From NCBI GenBank assembly GCA_002789895.1, contig PFUC01000092.1, forward strand, positions 1 to 8,898: a stretch of DNA of 8,898 bases, in the 5' to 3' direction. The stretch comes from Candidatus Collierbacteria bacterium CG_4_9_14_3_um_filter_43_16 (GTDB lineage Bacteria > Patescibacteriota > Microgenomatia > UBA1400 > MFAQ01). The notes beneath the pieces are model-generated. The model did not search any database and had not been told where the DNA came from. It saw nothing but the letters and a program-made list of their open reading frames with translations. A program made the position numbers and the translations under genes. Below are positions 1-5,978 of the stretch, piece by piece; within the stretch, counting starts at the first letter, position 1; the number at the start of each line of letters is the position of its first letter.

Positions 1-38
1 TTTGGGTAGTAGAATTAATCAAATAGTTACTATCCATT

Positions 39-842
39 ATGACCAAAACCACCACGAGTTCTCTTCGCTGGCCATTATTAGTTGTTATCCTCACCATCAT
101 TCTGGCGATCATGTCATACGCCTTTCGCCGGTCCTGGTCACGTCAAGACATCTTAGAATCAGAATCGTTTGTTCAATCAGAAAAAATTGCTTCTTAACCT
201 TAGAGAACAGACCGCCTCAAAAACAAACATCCCTTGCCCAAACAACCTTAGTTGCCATCCCCGCCAGTGTCCCAGCCAAATCCACCCCACCCTCATCTGG
301 CTACAGTCGCCAAAAGGTTTCTGTCGAAGGTTTAGGCGACTACCTTGTCGACATCATTGCGGGGGATCTTGGCTCCACCAAAGTCATCGTCGATACCGCC
401 TCCTCCAGCAACTGCGGCAACGATTGTCCCGTCCTGCCCCTCGCCACCTATGTCAGCCGCACCGGCGCCTACGCCGGCGTCAACGGTTCTTATTTTTGTC
501 CGGCCAGCTATCCTTCCTGTGCCGGCAAAACCAACTCCTTTGATCTTCTCCTCATGAATAAGGATAAGTCTATTTCAATTCCGAATTACTTTCGGCGGAG
601 ACTCCGACGCCAAACAAAGTGCCCGGGGCAATCGCAGTTTTGTCAGTAACAAAGGCAACACTGTTTATATTGGCGTCGTCCACGGCGTTACTGTTGCCGA
701 ATCCGCTAGAGTCCTGAAAGTTATGGGTATGGACAATGCCTTGAATCTCGATAGTGGGGAGTCTACCGCTCTCTGGTCCGGCGGTTACAAAATCGGCCCT
801 GGCCGCGATCTTCCGAATGTGATCCTCTTTGTCAAAAAATAA
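39..842 (+). pseudogene. Phosphodiester glycosidase (NAGPA-like) family protein, frameshifted and probably internally deleted
   Basis: Three reading-frame pieces join into one recognisable protein. Positions 39-185 (ATG at 39) encode a short N-terminus with one hydrophobic segment (about residues 11-28, PLLVVILTIILAIMSYAF), a likely signal anchor; this frame hits TAA at 195. From about 185 to 575 the next frame continues with a Pro/Thr/Ser linker and the family-like phrases AGVNGSYFCPASYPSCAGKT and NSFDLLLMNKDK. From 594 to 842 the first frame resumes with GGDSDAKQ, VYIGVVHGVTVAES and NALNLDSGESTALWSGGYK, ending in FVKK and TAA. The last phrase matches the conserved C-terminal core of NAGPA/DUF2233 exported proteins. 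The first break is at a run of six A (181-186); one more A would restore the frame. The second junction seems to lack the residues that normally lie between MNKDK and FGGDG in relatives (from memory of the family), so it is probably a deletion. No SD precedes the ATG. Loss of function is inferred; sequencing error could explain the first break but hardly both. Confidence 0.75.
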
Positions 843-871
843 TTCCACATCATTCAGCTCATCCATAATAC

Positions 872-900
872 TTGACAACTAAAAAGTAACATGTTACATT
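872..900 (+). promoter_or_regulatory. Promoter of the vapBC operon
   Basis: A perfect -35 box TTGACA (872-877) is followed after 17 bases by TACATT (895-900), with an extended -10 TG at 892-893. The expected transcription start is about 907, only a few bases before the ATG at 910, so the mRNA would be leaderless or nearly so. No Shine-Dalgarno sequence is present before the ATG. Confidence 0.75.
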
Positions 901-917
901 AAAAGTAATATGTTAAC
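886..917. promoter_or_regulatory. Twin operator-like sites for antitoxin autoregulation
   Basis: GTAACATGTTAC at 886-897 is a perfect 12-base palindrome. A near copy, GTAATATGTTAA, lies at 905-916, exactly 19 bases further on; 10 of 12 positions match. The first site covers the -10 box and the second spans the expected transcription start and the ATG at 910. Ribbon-helix-helix antitoxins typically bind tandem palindromic sites over their own promoter, so this is the likely binding site of the VapB protein encoded next to it. The repeat is seen directly; the binding is inferred. Confidence 0.6.
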
Positions 918-1146
918 TCAAAGAACAAATGTCCTCCTCAACGAGCATGACTACAAGATGCTTAAAGAACTTTCCAAAAAACACCATAAAAGTGTCGGAG
1001 AGTTAATCCGCCACGCTGTAATCACTGTTTACAAAGAAGAAAAGCCTTCCCGTGCCCAGCTTTTAAAAAAATTCAAAGAACTTGGCAAAAACTTCGATAC
1101 TAAAGGGATCAACATCAAAGAACTCGTCGAATATGGTCGCAGATAA
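910..1146 (+). CDS. VapB-like antitoxin, ribbon-helix-helix type
   Basis: A 78-residue protein, the antitoxin half of a type II toxin-antitoxin pair. The N-terminus fits a ribbon-helix-helix fold: a short beta strand (RTNVLLNEHD, residues 5-14), helix 1 (YKMLKELSKKH), a turn and helix 2 (SVGELIRHAVITVYKEE, about residues 28-44). RHH proteins dimerise through the strand to bind DNA. The charged C-terminal half (SRAQLLKKFKELGKNFDTKG) is the part that normally wraps and inhibits the toxin. The ATG at 910 is preferred because it keeps the whole strand and sits 9 bases after a strong -10 box; the next methionine would destroy the fold. The gene is followed by a PIN toxin gene that begins 14 bases before this stop. 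Twin palindromes over the promoter suggest autorepression. RHH assignment is from pattern, family assignment mainly from context. Confidence 0.82.
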   Translation: MLTQRTNVLLNEHDYKMLKELSKKHHKSVGELIRHAVITVYKEEKPSRAQLLKKFKELGKNFDTKGINIKELVEYGRR

Positions 1147-1537
1147 ACAGCTAGAATTTATTGTCGATTCATCAGTCTTCATCGCCTATCTCCTCCCAGA
1201 CGAAACACTCCCCCACAGTATCACTTCTGTTATCAATAAATTTATAAAAAACCAAGCTGATTTTATTGCTCCTACAATTCTAAAATATGAAATCGGCAAT
1301 GCTCTAAAATCGTCAGTTAAACAAAAACGTGTCGAGGCCGCGGAAGCTCTCGAAATCTTCGAAACTTTTCTCGAGTTCCCAATCCATTTTTTATCTCCAA
1401 ATTACTCCAAGACACTCCAGCTTTCTATCCAGCACAACCTTACTTTTTACGACGCCTCTTATCTCTGTCTAGCCCAAGAAAAAAAGGTCAAGTTACTCAC
1501 CTTAGACAAAAAACTACTTGCCTGTCTACCCAAATAA
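1133..1537 (+). CDS. vapC: VapC-like PIN-domain ribonuclease toxin
   Basis: A 134-residue PIN-domain protein, the usual size for VapC toxins, which are Mg-dependent endoribonucleases that cut tRNA, rRNA or mRNA and stop growth when antitoxin is lost. The four expected acidic active-site residues are visible: D12 in FIVDSSVFIAYL, E53 in ILKYEIGNAL, D107 in FYDASYLCLAQ and D125 in LLTLDKKL. The start is the ATG at 1133, inside the last codons of the antitoxin gene (overlap 1133-1146). That gives the normal short N-terminus; an in-frame start at 1082 would add a tail that merely reads the antitoxin sequence out of frame. Overlap implies translational coupling, so the toxin is made only with antitoxin. 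It converges on the next gene with 31 bases between the stops. The RNA target cannot be read from sequence. Confidence 0.92.
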   Translation: MVADKQLEFIVDSSVFIAYLLPDETLPHSITSVINKFIKNQADFIAPTILKYEIGNALKSSVKQKRVEAAEALEIFETFLEFPIHFLSPNYSKTLQLSIQHNLTFYDASYLCLAQEKKVKLLTLDKKLLACLPK

Positions 1538-1568
1538 AATAAAAATCCTTGCCTTTTCCTCCATAGGT

Positions 1569-2360
1569 CTACCCCAAAAGTTTACCCAATATTGCACCAG
1601 ACGAGGTCACTTCCTTGGCTTTTTCATCACTGTCTTTTTTCTCCTTGCCTCTTTTTTCGGCATCAATTAAATTCTCTTTTAGAATTTGAACCTCCGAAGC
1701 ATCCTCCAGATTTCTTACATAGAAATCTAAAGAATTTCCACGCGCAACTTCGATTATTCCCGTATCTGTAATTACATCTGCAATTCTTATTTTGTTTGGA
1801 ATACCGTAACGTTCAATCTTTGTGGCTTTCATGATATCAGCTGCTTTCGCCCAATCAACAGCGTCAGCTTTATCGGGAAAACCAATATTCATAAAGTTGA
1901 TTATATAAACACCGTCTAGTGTCATAACTTCTAAAAATACACAACCTGCATCTCCTTGTTTGGGAGGCTCCAAAAATAACATCCTTCTGCCCTTCCCATC
2001 AATCACCTCTCTCACAGCATTAGGAAAGTTTTGCTTTACCCCATCCATCAGCTCTGAGTTTCTTCTCTGTTCAGGATCTAAGCCTGTTTCAGCTTGTCTC
2101 TGCAATTCTTTCTCTCTAGCCAAACCAGCGGGAATTGATTGTTCATTCATTACATTCGCAATATCACGAGCTGCATCAACATCTACAATCAAGCCAGGAT
2201 TAATTGCCTGACCTTCTTGAGCTGATCCTTGTGTCCCCTTCACAGCCAAATCCGGATGGTAAATAGTACTATTCTTCCCCTCAACATCCTTGTGAGCTTC
2301 GGTCCAACCCTGGGCTTGGTCCTTTATTTCATTCTGTTGGGCAATCTCCATAATATTCAT
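1569..2360 (-). CDS. Hypothetical soluble protein, 263 residues, no family recognised
   Basis: I do not recognise this protein. It has no signal peptide or membrane helix and appears cytosolic. The N-terminal ~110 residues are polar and Gln/Glu/Asn-rich with likely disorder or short helices (AQQNEIKDQAQGW, AREKELQRQAETGLDPEQRR). The middle (about residues 120-235) looks like a folded alpha/beta domain with strands such as RRMLFLEPP, CVFLEVMTLDGVYIINFMNI and TGIIEVARGNSLDFYV. The C-terminus is a charged helix (NLIDAEKRGKEKKDSDEKA) ending in SSGAILGKLLG. I chose the ATG at 2360 (MNIMEIAQQ); a GTG at 2372 inside a GT repeat and an ATG at 2351 are alternatives. GAAG lies directly before the ATG at 2360 and about 10 bases before the ATG at 2351, which slightly favours the latter. 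It follows the ATPase gene after 32 bases on the same strand, so the two may be co-transcribed. Being a coding gene is fairly sure; function is unknown. Confidence 0.75.
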   Translation of the reverse strand: MNIMEIAQQNEIKDQAQGWTEAHKDVEGKNSTIYHPDLAVKGTQGSAQEGQAINPGLIVDVDAARDIANVMNEQSIPAGLAREKELQRQAETGLDPEQRRNSELMDGVKQNFPNAVREVIDGKGRRMLFLEPPKQGDAGCVFLEVMTLDGVYIINFMNIGFPDKADAVDWAKAADIMKATKIERYGIPNKIRIADVITDTGIIEVARGNSLDFYVRNLEDASEVQILKENLIDAEKRGKEKKDSDEKAKEVTSSGAILGKLLG

Positions 2361-2363
2361 CTT

Positions 2364-2376
2364 CACACACACACAC
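2364..2376. repeat. Dinucleotide repeat (CA)6 at the 5' end of a gene
   Basis: Six CA units plus a C (GT repeat on the coding strand) lie just before the ATG at 2360 and contain an alternative in-frame GTG start. Length change here would alter the leader or the minor start, not the main frame. Confidence 0.85.
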
Positions 2377-2392
2377 CAAAATCAAGCCTTTG

Positions 2393-3520
2393 TTACACCA
2401 CAAACCCCTTCAATTTATCTTTATTCACTACTTCCCAGCTCGCGTTTTTATACAGAGACCACTTTGCTGGAACATTGACCACGCCTTTCTTGTATTTAAT
2501 CTCAAAGCCAAACAACTTTCCGCCCCTCTCCTCTACCAAATCGACCTCCGAACCATCGTAGGTTCTCCAGAAATACGATCTGCCAAAAATATCGTGATAA
2601 TTTGTATACTTCTGTCTTTCTGATATCAACAGGTTTTCCCAAAGCGCCCCAAGATCATCTCTACTATCCAGTTCATTGAAATTCTCCAAAACTGCATTCC
2701 TTATTCCGTTATCACAAAAATATACCTTTTTATTTTTCGATATCTCTCGTCTTTTATTTCCCGAATAGCTCCCCATTCTAAAAATCACAAAGCTCTTCTC
2801 TAACAAATCGATATATCTAATCACTGTCTTTTTATCAATACCCAGTAAGTTAGCTAATTCCGAGTACGACACTTCCGACCCAATTTGCAAAGCCAAGGCC
2901 TTCAGAAGTGAATATATCAAAGATGAACTTTTTACTTCCTGAAACTCCAAAATATCTTTATACAGATAACTCGAAGCTAACTCTCGCAAAACTCTTTCTT
3001 TATTATGACTACCAATCACATTAACCACTTCGGGATACGACCCGTAAATCATTCTCTGATCCAATCCTCTCTCCAACTCCAATCCGTCACCGTTGTACAA
3101 TTCCTCGAAACTAAGAGGGAACAGAAAATAAACGTACTTTCTCCCAGTCAACGGCTCACTGGTCATATCCAAAAGGTTGATACTAGACGAACCAGTCACC
3201 ACAATTTGCTTCTCTTTCCCAAAATCGTCAACAAGTAGTTTCAATACATCACCTACCTTATCTATTTTCTGTGCCTCATCGATAAACAGTATTTTTCTCC
3301 CTCCCACCACTTCCCTCAATTTAACCAGGTCAGCCCCTTCTAGCAGACTCCTATCGGCCGGGTTGTCGGCATTTAGACTCAAGATTGTTTCAACCGCACT
3401 TGTTTGTAATAAGATCTTCATCAAAGTTGTCTTCCCCACCCGCCTCGCTCCTACTACCACAATAACCCTTCCTCCAAAGAAGTCTTTTTTAATCTTATCT
3501 TCGATCAGTCTTTTGTACAT
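2393..3520 (-). CDS. AAA ATPase with DUF4143 C-terminal domain
   Basis: A 375-residue protein of the common prokaryotic AAA_14/DUF4143 type; biological role is unknown for most members. The N-terminal ATPase has Walker A GARRVGKTT (residues 24-32), Walker B KILFIDEAQ with D81 and E82, and a sensor-like strand IVVTGSSSINLL near residues 106-117. A winged-helix-like region follows (SYSELANLLGIDKKTVIRYIDLLEKSFVIFRM). The C-terminal DUF4143 part shows a PD-(D/E)XK-like pattern: SEVDLV (E325, D327) and then FEIKYKK (E340, K342), as in restriction-endonuclease folds; whether it cuts DNA is not established for the family. Length is typical and the gene appears intact. The ATG at 3520 lies 6 bases after an extended -10 box (TAGAAT), with no SD, suggesting a leaderless message. 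An orphan 263-residue gene follows downstream on the same strand. Confidence 0.9.
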   Translation of the reverse strand: MYKRLIEDKIKKDFFGGRVIVVVGARRVGKTTLMKILLQTSAVETILSLNADNPADRSLLEGADLVKLREVVGGRKILFIDEAQKIDKVGDVLKLLVDDFGKEKQIVVTGSSSINLLDMTSEPLTGRKYVYFLFPLSFEELYNGDGLELERGLDQRMIYGSYPEVVNVIGSHNKERVLRELASSYLYKDILEFQEVKSSSLIYSLLKALALQIGSEVSYSELANLLGIDKKTVIRYIDLLEKSFVIFRMGSYSGNKRREISKNKKVYFCDNGIRNAVLENFNELDSRDDLGALWENLLISERQKYTNYHDIFGRSYFWRTYDGSEVDLVEERGGKLFGFEIKYKKGVVNVPAKWSLYKNASWEVVNKDKLKGFVV

Positions 3521-3526
3521 GACCCT

Positions 3527-3535
3527 ATTCTACCA
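3527..3535 (-). promoter_or_regulatory. Extended -10 promoter of the AAA/DUF4143 gene
   Basis: On the minus strand TGGTAGAAT runs from 3535 to 3527, matching the extended -10 form TGnTATAAT with one base different in the hexamer. Only 6 bases separate it from the ATG at 3520, so transcription should begin at or next to the start codon. No good -35 box is visible at the right distance. Confidence 0.5.
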
Positions 3536-3543
3536 CATTTTAC

Positions 3544-3601
3544 CGTAATTCGGGGATTCCGATCCCCGATTTACGCGTAATTCGGGTATGCCAGTCCCGC
3601 G
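3544..3601. repeat. Two tandem hairpin-forming repeat units, period 32
   Basis: CGTAATTCGGG occurs at 3544-3554 and again at 3576-3586, 32 bases apart. In the first unit TCGGGGAT (3550-3557) pairs with ATCCCCGA (3562-3569) around a 4-base loop, and GTAA (3545-3548) pairs with TTAC (3571-3574) beyond one mismatch, giving a 30-base near-palindrome. The second unit is degenerate, with only CGGG (3583-3586) against CCCG (3596-3599). There is no T-run on either side, so it is not a standard intrinsic terminator. It looks like a REP-type intergenic repeat; genome-wide copies cannot be checked here. Confidence 0.65.
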
Positions 3602-3647
3602 CCTTCTCCAAACCCCGCCTCATCGTCACCCACCTTCCAGAACCTGC

Positions 3648-3690
3648 GGGGAACCTTCAAGGGAACCTTCAAGGCCTGGCCTTGAAGGCC
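3648..3690. repeat. Tandem 12-base duplication running into a 23-base palindrome
   Basis: GGGAACCTTCAA is present twice back to back (3649-3660 and 3661-3672). The second copy leads into CCTTCAAGGCC (3666-3676), one T, and its exact reverse complement GGCCTTGAAGG (3678-3688). A TATAAT follows at 3691-3696. No T-tract follows, so a terminator is not supported. This may be a decayed mobile-element end or another dispersed palindromic repeat. Confidence 0.7.
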
Positions 3691-3698
3691 TATAATTG

Positions 3699-3727
3699 TT
3701 GACTTTTGGGTGCTCAAATGTTAGTAC
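3699..3727 (+). promoter_or_regulatory. Possible promoter for the 46-residue membrane ORF
   Basis: TTGACT (3699-3704) and, 17 bases on, TAGTAC (3722-3727) preceded by an extended TG at 3719-3720. The -35 is good, the -10 weak (three of six). The GTG at 3737 would lie 9 bases after the -10 box, as in the vapB promoter. Confidence 0.35.
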
Positions 3728-3736
3728 ACTTTTTCT

Positions 3737-3877
3737 GTGGGCATCGCCGTAGCGGCAAAGTTCCACATCATCCTAGGGATCGTGGCCTTTATCCTGGTCG
3801 CTCTTTTCCCTTTCTTCGCCGAGAAAGATGCCTGCTCCCGCTTTGGCTGGCTGATCTGGAATTTTATTATCATTTAG
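3737..3877 (+). CDS. Possible small membrane protein, 46 residues
   Basis: An open frame from GTG 3737 to TAG 3875-3877 encodes a strongly hydrophobic peptide. Residues about 8-26 (FHIILGIVAFILVALFPFF) form a good transmembrane helix, followed by a polar turn AEKDACSR and a second short hydrophobic stretch GWLIWNFIII to the end. This reads far more like protein than the overlapping longer frame that starts at 3706, which is Arg/His-rich. No SD precedes the GTG; a weak promoter places the transcript start near it. The stop is 3 bases from the convergent stop of the methyltransferase gene, suggesting tight packing. It could also be the tail of a lost larger gene, since the only in-frame start is a GTG. 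No family recognised. Confidence 0.4.
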   Translation: MGIAVAAKFHIILGIVAFILVALFPFFAEKDACSRFGWLIWNFIII

Positions 3878-3880
3878 ACG

Positions 3881-4405
3881 TCACTTCTTCTTCAGAATAA
3901 TCACCCAAGAATCGCACATCTCGGCCGGAGAAGTAATTACACTCGACCCCACGATTTCCAACGCCGTTTCCAATTTCAGCTTCCCCTCGCAAAAATGTTC
4001 ATTCGAAACTATTATCAAGGTTTCACCCCCTTTTATCAGTACTCTTTCAATTTCTCCTATTGCTCTAGCCAAATCGAACTTCTCCTCAAATATGTTCACC
4101 GAAACCACCACATCCACCGAGTTTTCGGATATCGGTAAACATTGCAGTTCTCCCTGGACTAGTCCGGCATTGACCTTTCTATTTCTCTGGTTCCAATCTC
4201 CCAGATCCATTCTGCACACTTTTTCACCAAATTTATAAAACAAAAAGGGCATCAAGGTTTCTTCTCCAAAGCCAAGCTCCATCACCCTTTTGCCATGCGG
4301 GTTAGTGTATCGGGCGTCCAATATTTTCTGAAGTTCCATTCCCACATTCACAGTTTCCACCAAAACAGGCTCCTGGCCGGTTATAAAAACTGTTGCGGTT
4401 TCCAT
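3881..4405 (-). CDS. Class I SAM-dependent methyltransferase, small (174 residues)
   Basis: A Rossmann-fold methyltransferase of the Methyltransf_11 type. Motif I is VMELGFGEE (residues 41-49), an acidic motif II follows in CRMDLGDWN (D67), motif IV-like text is GELQCLPISENSVDVVVSVNIFEE (residues 85-108), and the post-motif region IERVLIKGGETLIIV (119-133) is typical of the family. The glycine loop ELGFGEE is less canonical than ExGxGxG but retains E43, G45 and G47. At 174 residues it is short, with little room for a substrate domain; the substrate cannot be inferred. The ATG at 4405 directly follows the stop of the 50-residue gene (TAAATG), and an SD-like GAGGA lies about 8 bases upstream within that gene, so the two are translationally coupled. 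Confidence 0.85.
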   Translation of the reverse strand: METATVFITGQEPVLVETVNVGMELQKILDARYTNPHGKRVMELGFGEETLMPFLFYKFGEKVCRMDLGDWNQRNRKVNAGLVQGELQCLPISENSVDVVVSVNIFEEKFDLARAIGEIERVLIKGGETLIIVSNEHFCEGKLKLETALEIVGSSVITSPAEMCDSWVIILKKK

Positions 4406-4558
4406 TTACTTATCCTCGCCTTTCACGTCTTTGAGGTAAGCCTTAAACTCTTCCCATACTTTCTTCCAGTCCCCTCCGGCGGCCTCAATCTCTTTGAATA
4501 TCATCTCCACGTCTACTAATATCTGGTCCTCTTTTACAATCATCTTTGTTTTAGCCAT
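4406..4558 (-). CDS. Small hypothetical acidic/helical protein, 50 residues
   Basis: A 50-residue protein beginning MAKTKMIVKEDQILVDVEMI and ending YLKDVKGEDK. It starts with a short beta-like stretch (KMIVKEDQILVDVE) followed by a charged amphipathic helix (MIFKEIEAAGGDWKKVWEEFKAYLKD split by GG). No family is recognised. Its stop codon is directly followed by the methyltransferase ATG, and its 3' end supplies the SD of that gene, which supports it being a real gene and the lead gene of a two-gene operon. An extended -10 box lies about 32 bases upstream. It could be an accessory or regulatory partner of the methyltransferase; that is inference from gene order alone. Confidence 0.7.
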   Translation of the reverse strand: MAKTKMIVKEDQILVDVEMIFKEIEAAGGDWKKVWEEFKAYLKDVKGEDK

Positions 4559-4589
4559 ATAACTTATATTTACTTTTTAATTAATTTAT

Positions 4590-4598
4590 CTTATACCA
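4590..4598 (-). promoter_or_regulatory. Extended -10 promoter of the 50-residue/methyltransferase unit
   Basis: Reading the minus strand from 4598 to 4590 gives TGGTATAAG, an extended -10 with five of six hexamer bases. No convincing -35 is seen. The transcript would have an A/T-rich leader of about 25 bases without an obvious SD. Confidence 0.45.
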
Positions 4599-4659
4599 TT
4601 CACTCCCTACACGGCAGACGAGCCCCGCCCACCATCTCTGTTTTAACTTTTATTGTCTT

Positions 4660-4691
4660 GAGTTTTTGAGTTCTCGAGTTTTTGAGTTTTT
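4660..4691. repeat. Period-8 tandem repeat, four copies
   Basis: Four 8-base units run in a row: GAGTTTTT (4660-4667), GAGTTCTC (4668-4675), GAGTTTTT (4676-4683), GAGTTTTT (4684-4691). It begins right after the S1 stop codon on the S1-downstream side and contains a CTCGAG palindrome. It is not a hairpin with a T-run in the S1 direction, so no terminator is claimed. Confidence 0.85.
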
Positions 4692-4694
4692 TCT

Positions 4695-5825
4695 TTATTT
4701 GTACGCCACCGGCACTTCCGTCAACACTACTCCAAGTGACATACGTCTGGCTTTGACGTCCAAGTTCTCTACAAATACTTCCACTTTATCGCCCACCTTA
4801 AACTCTTTGTCGGCAGGTTTCTTTGAAATGTGGATCAGTCCATCTACTCCCTTATCAAAGTTTACAAAGATACCGTATGGGGCAATGCGCACCACCTTGC
4901 CAGAATGCTTGGTTCCGATGGCAAAGTTTGTTTCGATAGCGGACCAGGGGTCCCCGGTCATCTGTTTGATGGAAAGATTAAGCTTTCCTACCGCTTTGTC
5001 AATGCCAATCACTTGGACATGGACTTCTTGACCGACTTTGAACATAACGTTGGGGTCTTCCACTTTCTCCCAAGAAATCTCAGAAATGTGGATCAATCCT
5101 TCGACCTTAGCTACCTCTTCAGTGCCCTTCATGGGCACGTTGACAGTGACGAAGACACCAAAAGGCATAATTCCGGAGACTGTTCCTTCAAACTTATCAC
5201 CAACATTGACTAGTTCTAGAGCTTCACCCTTTTTAGCTAAAGCCTCTGAATCGGACACTAGTTTCTCTGAGAAGATTAATCTGTTTTGATCTTTATCCAC
5301 TTCAATCACGCGCACTTTGAAGTTCTTGCTGAGAAGTGACTCCATGTTACCGAGTAGTTTTTCGCCAAATTGAGAAGTTGGTACAAATCCGCGGATGTCT
5401 CCCACCTTGACCACCATACCGCCTTTATTTACTTCCAGTCCTGTCACCTCCACCTCTTTCTCTTCATCCATAAGCTTCTTGAACTTGTACCAACGGTTTT
5501 CGTCGGCCGCTTGTTTGAGAGTCAGAATAATTTGACCCTGGTCATTTTCGGGGAACTTCACATAGGCACTCACCTTTTCGCCGACTTTCAGCTCCTTGAG
5601 TACATCGTAGGCTTCAGCCAGATCTTCACCGGACACCATTCCTTCAGTCTTGGCTCCGATGTCGATCAATACCATCTTCTTACTGATGGCGCTTACCGAA
5701 CCCTCTACCTTCTGATTTCTTTTCAAAGCCCCCGCGAAGCTAGAGGCTCCCTCCATCAGTTTGTCCATTACGGACATGCCTCCTGTTTTTACTTTAATAA
5801 CGTCTGATTTTTGAGATTTGCTCAT
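4695..5825 (-). CDS. rpsA: 30S ribosomal protein S1, four S1 domains
   Basis: A 376-residue protein built of four S1 (OB-fold RNA-binding) repeats at about residues 37-105, 120-188, 206-287 and 301-366. Repeats 3 and 4 are the most canonical: GTVSGIMPFGVFV with VEGLIHISEISWE, and GKVVRIAPYGIFVNF with VDGLIHISKK. Repeat 2 has the GFVPTSQF form seen in the ribosome-anchoring half of S1. S1 binds the 30S subunit and helps load mRNA; the E. coli protein has six repeats, while four-repeat forms are common in other phyla and in CPR bacteria. The first ~35 residues are a polar lead. The ATG at 5825 is preceded by GAAAGGA with an 11-base gap, somewhat long. A -10-like TAAAAT lies about 38-43 bases upstream. 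This is the only clear housekeeping gene in the window and is divergent from the accessory genes to its right. Confidence 0.95.
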   Translation of the reverse strand: MSKSQKSDVIKVKTGGMSVMDKLMEGASSFAGALKRNQKVEGSVSAISKKMVLIDIGAKTEGMVSGEDLAEAYDVLKELKVGEKVSAYVKFPENDQGQIILTLKQAADENRWYKFKKLMDEEKEVEVTGLEVNKGGMVVKVGDIRGFVPTSQFGEKLLGNMESLLSKNFKVRVIEVDKDQNRLIFSEKLVSDSEALAKKGEALELVNVGDKFEGTVSGIMPFGVFVTVNVPMKGTEEVAKVEGLIHISEISWEKVEDPNVMFKVGQEVHVQVIGIDKAVGKLNLSIKQMTGDPWSAIETNFAIGTKHSGKVVRIAPYGIFVNFDKGVDGLIHISKKPADKEFKVGDKVEVFVENLDVKARRMSLGVVLTEVPVAYK

Positions 5826-5836
5826 TTATCATAAAT

Positions 5837-5868
5837 TCCTTTCTTGTCTTTTAGACCTGGATATTTTA
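5837..5868 (-). promoter_or_regulatory. S1 gene promoter -10 box and ribosome binding site
   Basis: On the minus strand TAAAAT (5868 to 5863) is five of six to the -10 consensus and is preceded by TGTGA. GAAAGGA (5843 to 5837) is an SD-like site 11 bases before the ATG at 5825. No good -35 at 16-18 bases; TTGAAC occurs at a longer distance. Confidence 0.45.
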
Positions 5869-5909
5869 TCACACTTCCGGCCCAATTAGGTTCAAACCAT
5901 CATTATCGC

Positions 5910-5937
5910 TTCATACCCCATAAGAAAGTGGTATAAT
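5910..5937 (+). promoter_or_regulatory. Promoter of the two-helix membrane protein gene
   Basis: A perfect TATAAT at 5932-5937 with an extended TG at 5929-5930 and a moderate -35 TTCATA at 5910-5915 (16-base spacer). The expected start is near 5944, leaving a leader of about 35 bases that contains GGAG (5968-5971), 7 bases before the GTG at 5979. Confidence 0.7.
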
Positions 5938-5978
5938 ACCTAATCCGAACCTGAAAATTTTATCTATGGAGACATCTT

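Noticed and set aside
570..878. A 102-codon frame on the minus strand over the end of the glycosidase relic
   Set aside because: It is the reverse of the recognisable C-terminal NLDSGESTAL region read on the plus strand and has no family-like content.
3544..3601. Possible CRISPR array from the 32-base spaced repeat
   Set aside because: Only two units, the second degenerate, with no spacer-repeat alternation and no cas genes nearby.
3706..3900. A 64-codon plus-strand frame in the intergenic region
   Set aside because: Its product is Arg/His/Pro-rich without any pattern, whereas the overlapping frame from 3737 gives a clean membrane helix and a tight stop.
4590..4694. Intrinsic terminator of the S1 gene
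   Set aside because: No GC-rich stem followed by a T-run is present in the S1 direction; the A-rich repeats do not form one.
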